Assembly: GCF_023073355.1 (NCBI RefSeq)
Contig: NZ_JADPJI010000005.1
Span: 2,108,001 to 2,172,000, forward strand
Origin: Bradyrhizobium sp. 199
Lineage (GTDB): Bacteria > Pseudomonadota > Alphaproteobacteria > Rhizobiales > Xanthobacteraceae
Direction of reading: 5' to 3'
Length of the DNA: 64,000 nt
A program made the position numbers and the translations under genes. The notes under the pieces are model-generated. The model searched no databases and was not told the origin of the DNA. It saw only the letters and a program-made list of their open reading frames with translations. This document shows positions 8,235 to 16,235 of the stretch, piece after piece; position 1 is the stretch's first letter; each line of letters opens with the position of its first letter.

Positions 8235-9115
8235 TGGTCGAATCCAAACAGGCGTGCGGGATTGTCGACGAGGATCTTTTGCTGGAACTCCGGCTCCGGC
8301 GCGAACAGCGGGATCAGGTCGACGAGGTCGCCGTCGTTCGGCATCGCCTTGACGTTGGGATGCGGCCAGTCCGTGCCCCAGATGACGCGGTCGGGCGCGG
8401 TCTCGACGATCTTTCGTGCGAACGGCACCGCATCCGTGAACGGTGGACCGCTGGACGACACCCGCTCCGAGCCGCAGATCTTGACCCAGCACTTCTCATC
8501 ACGCTGCATCAACTCGATCAGGATCTTGAACGGGAGCTGGTCGAGCCCCTCGGACGCCTTCACCCGCCCCATATGATCGATGGTGTAGCTCAGCGGTAGC
8601 TTTGCCAACATATCGGCATAGTCAGGCAGGTCGATCGAGTCGAAATGCAAATCGATGTGCCAGCCGAGCGGCGCGACCATGGCAATGACGCGATCGAACA
8701 CATTCTTGTCAGGGACGCCGCCGAGATGGCGGACGAAATTGAAGCGGCAGCCGCGAAAGCCGCCATTGTGCAGCACGCGAACACCGCGCTCGGTGATGGT
8801 GTCATCGATATTGGCGACCGCCCGGTAGGCGCCGTTGCTCTGCGCGATGGCATCGAGCGCCACCGTGTTGTCGGTGCCGTGCACGCTGGCATTGACGATG
8901 ACCGCGCGCTCGACACCGAGCTTGGCATGAAGTGCCCGAAACTTCTCGAGCGGCGCGTCCGGCGGCGTGTAGGAACGATCCGGCGCATAAGGATATTTCG
9001 CGCCGGGCCCGAAGATGTGGCAATGCGCGTCGCAGGCCAGTTTCGGCAGCCTGAACTTCGGCGTGCGCGTGTTCGGATCGGGCGGCGGGATGGTCGGCGT
9101 GTACATCATTGTCAT
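8231..9115 (-). CDS. ligI: 2-pyrone-4,6-dicarboxylate lactonase-like amidohydrolase (cytoplasmic copy)
   Basis: This 294-residue amidohydrolase barrel has the signature of LigI, which hydrolyses 2-pyrone-4,6-dicarboxylate to 4-carboxy-2-hydroxymuconate. It carries CDAHCHIFGP (HxH motif) near the N-terminus, YTIDHMGR and the very characteristic WGTDWPHPN with the catalytic Asp near the C-terminus. It has no leader peptide, so it should act in the cytoplasm. It shares one base with the stop of the paralogous gene upstream and overlaps dctA downstream, so all three are coupled. The exact lactone cannot be proven from sequence. Confidence 0.8.
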   Translation of the reverse strand: MTMMYTPTIPPPDPNTRTPKFRLPKLACDAHCHIFGPGAKYPYAPDRSYTPPDAPLEKFRALHAKLGVERAVIVNASVHGTDNTVALDAIAQSNGAYRAVANIDDTITERGVRVLHNGGFRGCRFNFVRHLGGVPDKNVFDRVIAMVAPLGWHIDLHFDSIDLPDYADMLAKLPLSYTIDHMGRVKASEGLDQLPFKILIELMQRDEKCWVKICGSERVSSSGPPFTDAVPFARKIVETAPDRVIWGTDWPHPNVKAMPNDGDLVDLIPLFAPEPEFQQKILVDNPARLFGFDQ

Positions 9116-10074
9116 CAGGTGAACTTGAACAGGCGCGCCGGGTTGTCGACCAGCAGCTTGTGCTGGACCTTCGCATCAGGCGCATAGAGGGGGATCAGAT
9201 CGACGATCTCGCCGTCGTCAGGCATGATCTTGACGTTGGGGTGCGGCCAGTCGGTACCCCAGAGGACGCGATCGGGTGCATTGTCGACCAGCGCCTTCGC
9301 GAACGGCGTGGCGTCGTGGAACGGCTTTCCAGCCGCGGAGGCACGCTCCAGCCCGGTTATCTTGACCCAGCACTTCTCGTCCTTGTTCTGGAGGTCGAGC
9401 AGCGCAGTGAAGCCGGGATCGTCGAGCCCCTTCGCCGCCTGCACCGTTCCCATGTGATCGATCACGTAGGGCGTCGGCAGTGAGGTGAGGACGGGTGCCA
9501 ATTCGGCAATCGTGCCCGGCTCGAAATAGACGTCGATGTGCCAGCCGAGCTCGGCGACGCGGTGCACGATGCGCCGGAACTTGTTCATGTCGCCGATGCC
9601 GCCCAGGCGCTTGAGGAAGGCAAAGCGGCAACCGCAGATGCCGGCCCTGTCGAGCGCCGCCAGCTCCTTCTCGCTCATCTCGTCATTGACGTTGGCAACG
9701 CCCTTATAGGCGCCCTCGCTCTGGGCGATGGCGTCGGTGACGACACGGTTATCGGTGCCGTGCACGGTCGCATTCACGATGACGCAGCGCTCGACGCCGA
9801 TCGTCTCGTGCACGCTGCGGAATGCCTCCAGCGGCGCGTCAGCCGTGTTGTAGGGGCGCTTCTCCGCGAAGGGGTAACGCGACGCCGGACCGAAGATGTG
9901 AGCGTGGCTGTCGCAGGATTTTGCCGGCAGCTTGAACGACGGCGTCTTGGGAGTTGGATTCGGCGGCGCGATCGTCGGCATGGTTTTCGGCTCTGCACCT
10001 TGCGCGCGTGCCTCGCTCGCGAGCGCCACACCGGTCAGTCCGGTCAAGAGATGCAAGCATTCCCGCCTGTTCAT
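9115..10074 (-). CDS. 2-pyrone-4,6-dicarboxylate lactonase-like amidohydrolase with leader peptide
   Basis: This is a 319-residue paralogue of the next gene, with the same CDSHAHIFGP, YVIDHMGT and WGTDWPHPN motifs and clear similarity along the whole barrel. It differs in having about 25 extra N-terminal residues: MNRRECLHLLTGLTG with paired Arg and an ASEARAQ cleavage-like end, which look like a Tat or Sec leader. One copy is thus predicted outside and one inside the cytoplasmic membrane. GGGAG lies upstream of the ATG. It is the first enzyme gene behind the TetR regulator. Confidence 0.78.
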   Translation of the reverse strand: MNRRECLHLLTGLTGVALASEARAQGAEPKTMPTIAPPNPTPKTPSFKLPAKSCDSHAHIFGPASRYPFAEKRPYNTADAPLEAFRSVHETIGVERCVIVNATVHGTDNRVVTDAIAQSEGAYKGVANVNDEMSEKELAALDRAGICGCRFAFLKRLGGIGDMNKFRRIVHRVAELGWHIDVYFEPGTIAELAPVLTSLPTPYVIDHMGTVQAAKGLDDPGFTALLDLQNKDEKCWVKITGLERASAAGKPFHDATPFAKALVDNAPDRVLWGTDWPHPNVKIMPDDGEIVDLIPLYAPDAKVQHKLLVDNPARLFKFT

Positions 10075-10149
10075 GTTCTCAACACTCCCGTCACATCGTC
10101 CGCTTGCGAGCGGAAGCGCTGTTACGCGCCTCCTCCCGGGCGGTTTCTT

Positions 10150-10857
10150 TCACGTCTTGCTGCTGACGACCGGCCGCCGCCGCGCCGGCGCGGCATGATC
10201 GAGCGGCGGCGCCTGGAACGCGGCAACGGTGGCCTGCACCAGTTGCTCGATGGCACTGGCGGCATCGCCGCCGTCGGCCTCGCCGCGCGACAGGCGCGAG
10301 ACGCGGTCCGGCGTCACCAGCGAATAATAGAGCGCGCCGAGCAGGAAGTGGCTGCGCCAGACGATGTCGGTGCGCGGGATATGCGGCAGGCTGTCGTGGA
10401 TCGCATCGATGAAGGCGTGGCTGGTGTCGTCAAAGGTCTGCGCGATGATTTTTCGCGCGACCTCGTTGCCTTCGGCCGACATGACGGCACGCAGCCGCGT
10501 GAAGCGCGCGCCGCCACCGGCCAGATCGCTGCCCGAGGTGAAGGCCGGCACCACATAGGCGCGCACGATCGCCTCCAGCCGGTCCTGGAGATCGCGCACG
10601 CGCCTGGCGGCGGCGAGCAGCTCCGAACGGCGCAGGTTCATCGGACCGCAATGGCGCCGGTAGATCTCCAGCAGCAGACCGTCCTTGGTCTTGAAATGAT
10701 AGGTCACGCTGCCGGGATTGGCCCCGGCCGCGTGCGCGATGTCGCGCACCGAGACGGCATTGAAGCCGTTGATGGCGAACAGCTCCTCGGCCGCGGCGAG
10801 GATCGCCTCGCGCATGTTCGGCTTGCGGGCTTCCTTGCTGGTGGGCTTGCGTATCAT
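10150..10857 (-). CDS. TetR/AcrR family transcriptional regulator
   Basis: This is a 235-residue repressor-type protein. The N-terminal helix-turn-helix is clear (ILAAAEELFAINGFNAVSVRDIAHAAG, then GSVTYHFKTKDGLLLEIY, about residues 16-62), followed by a helical ligand domain. The start is set at the ATG giving MIRKPTSKE. An 18-base palindrome lies five bases upstream, so autoregulation is likely. It heads the aromatic-acid operon on the same strand, 75 bases ahead of the first lactonase gene, and is divergent from a Bug-type binding protein. The ligand is probably a pathway acid, which is inference. Confidence 0.88.
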   Translation of the reverse strand: MIRKPTSKEARKPNMREAILAAAEELFAINGFNAVSVRDIAHAAGANPGSVTYHFKTKDGLLLEIYRRHCGPMNLRRSELLAAARRVRDLQDRLEAIVRAYVVPAFTSGSDLAGGGARFTRLRAVMSAEGNEVARKIIAQTFDDTSHAFIDAIHDSLPHIPRTDIVWRSHFLLGALYYSLVTPDRVSRLSRGEADGGDAASAIEQLVQATVAAFQAPPLDHAAPARRRPVVSSKT

Positions 10858-10861
10858 GTGA

Positions 10862-10879
10862 TTTGTACTATCGTACAAA
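10862..10879. promoter_or_regulatory. Palindromic operator, probable TetR site
   Basis: TTTGTAC-TATC-GTACAAA forms perfect 7-base arms with a 4-base centre. It lies between the divergent tetR gene (5 bases from its start) and the Bug-type binding protein gene (95 bases from its start). A near-identical palindrome occurs at 33224-33243. The location and symmetry support a binding site for the adjacent TetR protein. Confidence 0.75.
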
Positions 10880-10973
10880 AGATCAGGTCTCGTCAACAAA
10901 AAGCATGGGCGGCATCCGGACGGTCAGAAAGACCGCCGCGAAGATGCGCACGCCAAAAAGGAGTGCTGGGAAA

Positions 10974-11951
10974 ATGCAGGGTTTGAACAAGAAGATCGGC
11001 GGTCTCTTGCTGGGCGCCGGACTGCTGCTGGCGGGCAGCGCCGCGCAAGCCGACAATTATCCGAGCAAGCCGGTCCACATTCTGGTCCCCTACGCGGCGG
11101 GCGGCGCTGTCGACGTACTCGCACGCACACTCGGACAGGCGCTGGCCAAGACCTGGGGCCAGCAGCCGGTGGTCGACAATCGTCCCGGCGCCGGCGGCAT
11201 CGTCGCCTCGCAGGCGCTGACGCAGGCCGCGCCCGACGGCTACACGCTGATCCTGGTCGCGAGCGGCCATCCGCTCAATCAGTTCATCTATCCGAGCGTG
11301 CCCTACGACACGTTCAAGGACTTCACGGCCATCACCGAGGTGGCCTCCTCGCCGCTCGCGATCGTCGTGGCCAAGGACAGTCCCTACAAGACGCTTGGCG
11401 ATCTCCTGGCTGCTGCGAAGAAAGAGCCGGACAAGCTCTCCTACGGCATGTCCGGCAACGGCACCTCGGCGCATCTGGCGGGCGAGCTGTTGAAATACAT
11501 GTCCGGCACCAAGATCGTCGCGATCCCCTACAAGGGCGGCGCGCCGGCGCTTACCGCGGTGATATCAGGCGAGATCCCGCTCAGCATCAACCCGCTCGCC
11601 GAAGCCATCGGCCAGCTCGAAGGCGGCCCGGTGCGTGCGCTCGCGGTGACCTCGGCCGAACGTTCCAAGGCGCTGCCCGACGTTCCCACGGTCGCGGAAG
11701 CCGGCGTATCCGGCTATGACGTCTCGGTCTGGTGGGGCGTTCTCGGCCCGGCAAAGATGCCGCCCGAGATCGTCGCAAAGCTCGAAACCGATCTGAAGGC
11801 AGCGCTGCAGGATGCGAATGTGCTGTCGACGCTCGGCAAGATCGGCGCAACCCCGGTCGGCTCCTCGGCCAAGGAGTTTGACGCCTATATGCACGCCGAA
11901 GCGAGCAAATGGGAGCCGGTGCTGAAGGCTGCCAACATCCGCGCGCAGTGA
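10974..11951 (+). CDS. Tripartite tricarboxylate transporter (Bug family) binding protein
   Basis: This 325-residue periplasmic binding protein is of the TctC/Bug family. The signal peptide is MQGLNKKIGGLLLGAGLLLAG with cleavage near QADNY. The mature N-terminus YPSKPVHILVPYAAGGAVD is the Bug signature, and the DNRPGAGG and PYKGG motifs that hold carboxylate groups are present. An AAGGAG precedes this ATG, which is preferred to earlier in-frame starts. No TctA or TctB membrane gene is nearby, as is common for Bug proteins. The shared control region with the pyrone-dicarboxylate operon suggests an aromatic or tricarboxylic acid ligand. Confidence 0.88.
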   Translation: MQGLNKKIGGLLLGAGLLLAGSAAQADNYPSKPVHILVPYAAGGAVDVLARTLGQALAKTWGQQPVVDNRPGAGGIVASQALTQAAPDGYTLILVASGHPLNQFIYPSVPYDTFKDFTAITEVASSPLAIVVAKDSPYKTLGDLLAAAKKEPDKLSYGMSGNGTSAHLAGELLKYMSGTKIVAIPYKGGAPALTAVISGEIPLSINPLAEAIGQLEGGPVRALAVTSAERSKALPDVPTVAEAGVSGYDVSVWWGVLGPAKMPPEIVAKLETDLKAALQDANVLSTLGKIGATPVGSSAKEFDAYMHAEASKWEPVLKAANIRAQ

Positions 11952-11974
11952 GGCTTCTCAGATGCAAGCCGCAG

Positions 11975-13120
11975 TCAATTACGTGCCCTCGCCCGCATCT
12001 TCTCCGGCGGGGCCGGGCCCCGCATGACATCGGCATCATCGCCTCCACCCAACGGGATCAGGATCGCCCGCTCGCGCGGCAGCGCCTCCGGCATCTCGTC
12101 GCGAATGAAGGCCATCAGCTTTTCCCTGATCTCGCAGCGCAGGTCCCAGGATTGCGGTGCGTTCCTCGCGCTGACCAACGCTCGCAGCTCGAGGGTGCGC
12201 GAGTCCGCGTCGACCACCTGGAGATTGACCACCGCCCCATCCCAGAGCTCGGACTGCTTTACTGCCTCCTGCAGCCAGCGCCTGATGCGCGCCACGTCGG
12301 CACGGTAATCGACATGGAGCGCGATCACACCGATCAGGGATGCGGTGTCGCGGGTCCAGTTCTGGAACGGTTTTTCGATGAAATAGGACAGCGGCACCAC
12401 CATGCGGCGCCAGTCCCACAGCCGGATCACGACATAGGTCGCGGCGATGTCCTCGACCCAGCCCCACTCGTTCTCGATGATCACCGCGTCTTCAATGCGG
12501 ATCGGCTGGGTGATGGCGATCTGCAAGCCCGCGATCAGGTTGCTGAGCAGCGGCCGCGCGGCCAGACCGACGATGATACCGGCCGCGCCGGCGGAGGCGA
12601 ACAGGCTGACGCCGTATTGCCGGACCGAATCGAACGTCATCAGTGCGGTCGATACCGTGATGATGACGATGATGGTGTCGGTGACGCGCTTGAACACGCG
12701 GACTTGCGTGACGTGCTTGCGGGCGACGAAATTCTCGCTGACGTCGCGAAAGTTCTGCAGATAGCGCGCCGCGCTCATGTCGACGATCCGGATCGAGATC
12801 CAGCCGATCAACGCGATGACAGCCACCACGAACAGGCGCATCAGCGGCGTGCGCATCGTGTCGTCGAGCGGCGCGAGCGGCAGCACCAACGCGACCGCGC
12901 CCAGACACAACGCCAGCTGAGCTGGGCCCGTCGTGCGCTCGATGAAAACGCCCAGGAGCGGGAGACGAGTTCCGAAGGCGCGATTGAGAGACCAGGCCGC
13001 AAGCCGATGGAGGGCAAGGGCAAGCAGGATCGCGCCGAGCACCAGGCTGAGCCCGACAAACCACGAGGGTATCCAGCCGAACATCCCGTCGATGTCGGCC
13101 ATGATGGCCTGCCAATTCAT
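11975..13120 (-). CDS. MscS-family mechanosensitive channel
   Basis: This 381-residue membrane protein has four or five N-terminal membrane spans followed by the MscS pore helix, rich in Gly and Ala (SAGAAGIIVGLAARPLLSN, about residues 185-205), and a soluble beta domain (RIEDAVIIENEWGWVEDI). Family members open on membrane tension to release solutes in osmotic downshock. The start is at the ATG preceded by GGGGA. It ends close to the converging binding-protein gene. The C-terminal tail is polar and ends in ARARN. Confidence 0.88.
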   Translation of the reverse strand: MNWQAIMADIDGMFGWIPSWFVGLSLVLGAILLALALHRLAAWSLNRAFGTRLPLLGVFIERTTGPAQLALCLGAVALVLPLAPLDDTMRTPLMRLFVVAVIALIGWISIRIVDMSAARYLQNFRDVSENFVARKHVTQVRVFKRVTDTIIVIITVSTALMTFDSVRQYGVSLFASAGAAGIIVGLAARPLLSNLIAGLQIAITQPIRIEDAVIIENEWGWVEDIAATYVVIRLWDWRRMVVPLSYFIEKPFQNWTRDTASLIGVIALHVDYRADVARIRRWLQEAVKQSELWDGAVVNLQVVDADSRTLELRALVSARNAPQSWDLRCEIREKLMAFIRDEMPEALPRERAILIPLGGGDDADVMRGPAPPEKMRARARN

Positions 13121-13245
13121 TGCTGTCCCCGTTTGTATTCGCGTAGCGGGCTCAACGCCTCTGGGCGGGCTTCGCTCCCCCGCCCTGTGCAACGCAGCAT
13201 TCCCCAGGTGCAACTGTTGCCGAACTAGGCTAGTTTGGCGCGCTC

Positions 13246-14496
13246 ATGACAAGACGTAGCGGCAGCGCCGATCTTCCCTTGCACACCGGACGGGTTCCGC
13301 CGTGGCTGGCGAGCCGCATGGCCTCGCTCGGGTCGATCGTCACGCAAGCCATTGTGCAACATTATGGCCGCGATGCATTCCTCCAGCGGCTGTCGCATCC
13401 ATTCTGGTTCCAGTCGTTCGGCGCCGTCATGGGAATGGACTGGCACTCCTCGGGGATCACGACCTCCGTGATCGGCGCGCTGAAGCGCGGCCTCGGGCCG
13501 CTTCAGGACGAGCTCGGGATTTATGTCTGCGGCGGCCGCGGCCAGCATTCGCGCAAGACGCCGGACGAGTTGATGCAACTCGGCGACCGCGTGGGATTCG
13601 ACGGCGCAAAGCTGACCCGCGCCAGCCGCCTCGTGGCGAAGGTCGACAGCGCGGCCGTGCAGGACGGATTCGACCTCTATCTGCACGGCTTCTTCGTCAC
13701 GGCCGACGGCAAATGGACGGTGGTGCAGCAGGGCATGAACGGCGACAAGCGGCAGGCCCGCCGCTACCACTGGCATTCCGAGGCGCTGCAGAGCTTTGTC
13801 GATACGCCGCATAGCGCGATTGACGGACCGCAACAGGGAGAGATCGTCAACCTCACCGACCACCGCGCCGAAATCTCACGCACCGCGCAGCTCGATCTGC
13901 TGGGTGATCTCGGCCCCGATCGCATCGTCTCCGAATTCGAACGGCTCATGGGGACCGCGCCCGAACCGGCACAGGCCATGCTGCCGCACCTGATCATGCC
14001 GGCGCATCACGATGTCAGGCCCAAGGACGTGTTCGCGCGCCGCCTGCACGGAACGCTCGCCGCTGCAGCCGAGCGCGGCCCGGTCGATTTTCCGGAACTG
14101 CTGCTGACGCCGGGCGTCGGCGCGCGCACTGTACGCTCACTGGCGATGGTCGCAGAGGTCGTGCACGGCGCGCCCTACCGTTTCAAGGACCCCGCGCGCT
14201 TCTCGCTCGCCCATGGCGGCAAGGACCGGCATCCCTATCCCGTGCCGATCAAAGTCTATGACGAGACCATCCGCGTGTTGAAGGGCGCAATCCAGAACGC
14301 GAAGCTCGGACGTGACGAGGAGATGCAGGCGATCAAGCGCCTCGACGACCAGGCGCGGCGGCTGGAACGCACAGCGAGCGGACCGTCGGTCGAGGCCTAC
14401 ATCAGCGGCGAGCGCGCGGCGTCGCCAGATCTCGACGGCCGCTCCGTGTTCGGCTGGGAGCGCGAACTGGCGGACACAAAAAAGCGGACCGGCTGA
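13246..14496 (+). CDS. DUF763 domain protein
   Basis: This 416-residue protein starts with the diagnostic RRSGSADLPLHTGRVPPWL stretch of DUF763, followed by ASLGSIVTQAIVQHYGRDAFLQRLSHPFWFQ. The family has no established function that I know of. It is soluble, has no signal peptide, and carries conserved His and Trp residues (MDWHSSGITT, RRYHWHSEAL), which could hint at metal or nucleic-acid binding. It is transcribed alone. The stop codon lies within the loop of an inverted repeat that serves as a terminator for opposing genes. Confidence 0.85.
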   Translation: MTRRSGSADLPLHTGRVPPWLASRMASLGSIVTQAIVQHYGRDAFLQRLSHPFWFQSFGAVMGMDWHSSGITTSVIGALKRGLGPLQDELGIYVCGGRGQHSRKTPDELMQLGDRVGFDGAKLTRASRLVAKVDSAAVQDGFDLYLHGFFVTADGKWTVVQQGMNGDKRQARRYHWHSEALQSFVDTPHSAIDGPQQGEIVNLTDHRAEISRTAQLDLLGDLGPDRIVSEFERLMGTAPEPAQAMLPHLIMPAHHDVRPKDVFARRLHGTLAAAAERGPVDFPELLLTPGVGARTVRSLAMVAEVVHGAPYRFKDPARFSLAHGGKDRHPYPVPIKVYDETIRVLKGAIQNAKLGRDEEMQAIKRLDDQARRLERTASGPSVEAYISGERAASPDLDGRSVFGWERELADTKKRTG

Positions 14497-14508
14497 AGAC
14501 CGGTCCGC
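14478..14508 (-). terminator. Rho-independent terminator of the small-protein operon
   Basis: On the minus strand, GCGGACCGG pairs perfectly with CCGGTCCGC over a 7-base loop and is followed by six T. It lies 27 bases after the stop of the last small-protein gene. The same bases encode the last residues and stop codon of the converging DUF763 gene. Confidence 0.85.
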
Positions 14509-14534
14509 AAGTTGGTCGGGAGGAACGTCCCCTC

Positions 14535-14777
14535 TCAGGGCTCGTCGGTCTCCGGCTTCTCGTCGAGCCGGTTCGCTGAGTGGTCCTGGTATTGATCGGT
14601 CTGGATCGCCTTACCGTCCATGCCGCGAATTTCCGAATGCTGTTTCTTGTCCCGGTTGGATAGGACCATGTTGTCGCCGATCATGTCCTTGGGTATATCG
14701 GTCATTGCGCCGGTGCCGTCGCCCTTGCCATGCATTCCTGATCTGAAGTGCGTCTTGCTGCCGTGCCCACCTGGCAT
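14535..14777 (-). CDS. Small hydrophilic protein 5 of a five-gene operon
   Basis: This 80-residue, strongly polar protein is rich in Gly, Asp, Lys, His and Met (PGGHGSKTHFRSGMHGKGDG at the start). It lacks a hydrophobic core, Cys or signal peptide, so it is probably disordered in large part. AGAGGAGA lies directly before the ATG. It is the last gene of the run, 17 bases after its neighbour, and a terminator follows. No family is recognised. A stress-related or protective role is inferred from composition and from the promoter of the operon. Confidence 0.75.
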   Translation of the reverse strand: MPGGHGSKTHFRSGMHGKGDGTGAMTDIPKDMIGDNMVLSNRDKKQHSEIRGMDGKAIQTDQYQDHSANRLDEKPETDEP

Positions 14778-14794
14778 GGATTTCTCCTCTTTCT

Positions 14795-15058
14795 TTAGTG
14801 CTTCTGTTGCGCCGGCGTTGGTTTCGGCGGCTTGTGGCCGCTCTGGCCGGAATCGTTGTGCTTGTTGTGATCGCTTTCCTGGTTGAGGCCACCCCGGCTC
14901 ACCGGAAATTCGCTCTGCCGCGCTTGCCGGTTGATCTGATGGACGGCGTTGTCCTCCGGTTTCCGGCCTATCGCCTGGTCGAGCTGGCGCTGATCCGGAA
15001 CGTCATCCTTCCGTTCGAGGATGCGCAGTTGCTGCTCGTGGGTCTTGTTGCCTTGCAT
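14795..15058 (-). CDS. Small hydrophilic protein 4 of a five-gene operon
   Basis: This 87-residue protein is rich in Gln, Asn, Asp, His, Lys and Pro (LNQESDHNKHNDSGQSGHK near the C-terminus) and has almost no aromatic residues. An N-terminal half with EQQLRILERKDDVPDQRQLDQAIG could form a helix; the rest looks disordered. GGAGGT sits eight bases before the ATG, an excellent ribosome site. It shows no recognised domain. Confidence 0.75.
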   Translation of the reverse strand: MQGNKTHEQQLRILERKDDVPDQRQLDQAIGRKPEDNAVHQINRQARQSEFPVSRGGLNQESDHNKHNDSGQSGHKPPKPTPAQQKH

Positions 15059-15073
15059 AGATACCTCCAGTCG

Positions 15074-15301
15074 TCAGCGACGACGCCGATGGGAGCCGCT
15101 GCGCGCGACGTCCTTGTCGATGCCGCCGGCCGCGTTGACGTCGTTCTCGAGATCACCCTCGATCGTGTTCTCGCCTTTGATCTCCTCGAGATCCTCAGGC
15201 GAGGCGCCGGCCATGGTGACGCCTTTGGATGCGCCGATCAGGGGATTTTCGTGCAGGTCTTTCTCGGTCGGGGTGTATAGCTTGGGTTGCTTGTTCGTCA
15301 T
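15074..15301 (-). CDS. Small hydrophilic protein 3 of a five-gene operon
   Basis: This 75-residue polar protein has a short N-terminus (MTNKQPKLYTPTEKDLHENP), an acidic middle (EDLEEIKGENTIEGDLENDV) and a basic end of four Arg. The start is the ATG after GGAGA rather than the GTG two codons upstream. The gap to the preceding gene is two bases. It shows no recognised domain, membrane segment or Cys; a flexible, charged protein is expected. Confidence 0.72.
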   Translation of the reverse strand: MTNKQPKLYTPTEKDLHENPLIGASKGVTMAGASPEDLEEIKGENTIEGDLENDVNAAGGIDKDVARSGSHRRRR

Positions 15302-15303
15302 GG

Positions 15304-15504
15304 TCACTTGTCTCCGCCCTTGCCGGCCTCGTCGTGGGAGTGGTGGGAATCGTGTTCACCTCCGCCACCAGAGACGCGGCTGTGGTTACGCCGTGAATCA
15401 TCCGCGGGCGGCTTCTTCACTTCCAAGGGCGCCTTGGCGTTCTCGTGCGAAGCGCCAGGTCCGCCCTGACGGATGCTGTTCGGTGTCTTGGTGGATGTCG
15501 ACAT
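15304..15504 (-). CDS. Small hydrophilic protein 2 of a five-gene operon
   Basis: This 66-residue protein is composed largely of Ser, Thr, Lys, Gly, His and Asp, with a GGGGEHDSHHSHDEAGKGG tail that could bind metal weakly through its His residues. GAGGAAGG lies before the chosen ATG (MSTSTKTPNS); an ATG six codons earlier lacks a comparable site. It is disordered by composition and shows no recognised domain. Confidence 0.7.
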   Translation of the reverse strand: MSTSTKTPNSIRQGGPGASHENAKAPLEVKKPPADDSRRNHSRVSGGGGEHDSHHSHDEAGKGGDK

Positions 15505-15518
15505 GGTTGTCGCCTTCC

Positions 15519-15704
15519 TCAACGATCTTGCTGATAGCCTTGATTGGTGGTGTTCTGCTTGATGTTGCCCTGCTGTCCCTGCTGATCAGCGTTCTGCACA
15601 CGTTGCTGGCCGTGCGGCGTCTGGTCAGAGGGCGTATGCTTGCTGTCGCCAGTTCCCTTGCGGCTTTGATTTTCCTGCGGAACAGGTGGCATCTTGCTGG
15701 TCAT
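15519..15704 (-). CDS. Small hydrophilic protein 1 of a five-gene operon
   Basis: This 61-residue protein is extremely rich in Gln, Asn, Lys and polar residues (QQGQQGNIKQNTTNQGYQQ at the end), resembling prion-like or hydrophilin-type low-complexity proteins. GGGAGA precedes the ATG. It is the first gene of the run; an EcfG-type promoter candidate lies about 80 bases upstream. It has no recognised domain and no hydrophobic segment. Confidence 0.7.
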   Translation of the reverse strand: MTSKMPPVPQENQSRKGTGDSKHTPSDQTPHGQQRVQNADQQGQQGNIKQNTTNQGYQQDR

Positions 15705-15783
15705 GATCTTGTCTCCCGTTAAGACATCGATCTGCGCGACGAAGGCGAAGGAACTCATCGCCGGCCCCCGACGTCGCAACGAC

Positions 15784-15808
15784 AACAGGACCGATCGCAC
15801 ACCGTTCC
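15784..15808 (-). promoter_or_regulatory. Candidate EcfG (general stress) promoter
   Basis: Reading the minus strand, GGAAC is followed after 16 bases by TGTT, close to the alphaproteobacterial EcfG consensus GGAAC-N16/17-CGTT (one mismatch). It is 80 bases upstream of the first small hydrophilic protein gene and oriented towards it. The match is short, so chance is possible. Confidence 0.45.
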
Positions 15809-16235
15809 TGACGGATTGTAGGCGCCGAAGATTTTCCGAAGGACGCTTGTCTCAGCGCGCCTCAATGGGGGAAGGATCAATCCTCGCTTCCGCGCGCGCC
15901 GTCTGTGTTCCGCGGCCCTTGGCCATGACGGGGAGCGCTGCGCTCGCGCGCAACCCGGCCGTCTGCGCCAGTGGACCTGCGCCGGGTGGACGGCGAGACC
16001 AAGTTTCGGCCATCGCACGAACAGCGCCTCCAGCGCGCAGGCCGCCTCGACACGCGCGAGCTGATGGCGGAGTCAGAAATGGATTCCTGTTCCGAATGAG
16101 ATGGGCGGATCGCGAAAGAATGCCTCGCTGGTGAAACCGAGGCGTACCGTCATGGGATCACCGGAATGATTGCTGGCGTCTCACCCGGGGTCGCGCGCGG
16201 CGCCGCCGGTGCAAAGGGAGCTGCACGAGATAAGT
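15809..16235. other. Intergenic stretch without a convincing gene
   Basis: About 430 bases separate the small-protein operon promoter from the end of the next gene. The open frames here are Arg/Ala/Pro-rich, lack good ribosome sites and look like chance GC-rich frames. No repeat or RNA gene is evident. Confidence 0.5.

Noticed and set aside
11909..13228. Long plus-strand frame of 439 codons over the MscS gene
   Set aside because: It is antisense to a clear membrane channel; the product is rich in His, Arg and Asp as expected for the complement of a GC-rich gene.
15694..16134. Plus-strand 146-codon frame opposite the small-protein operon
   Set aside because: Arg/Ala/Pro-rich, overlaps the antisense of a better-supported gene and its promoter, and lacks a start signal.
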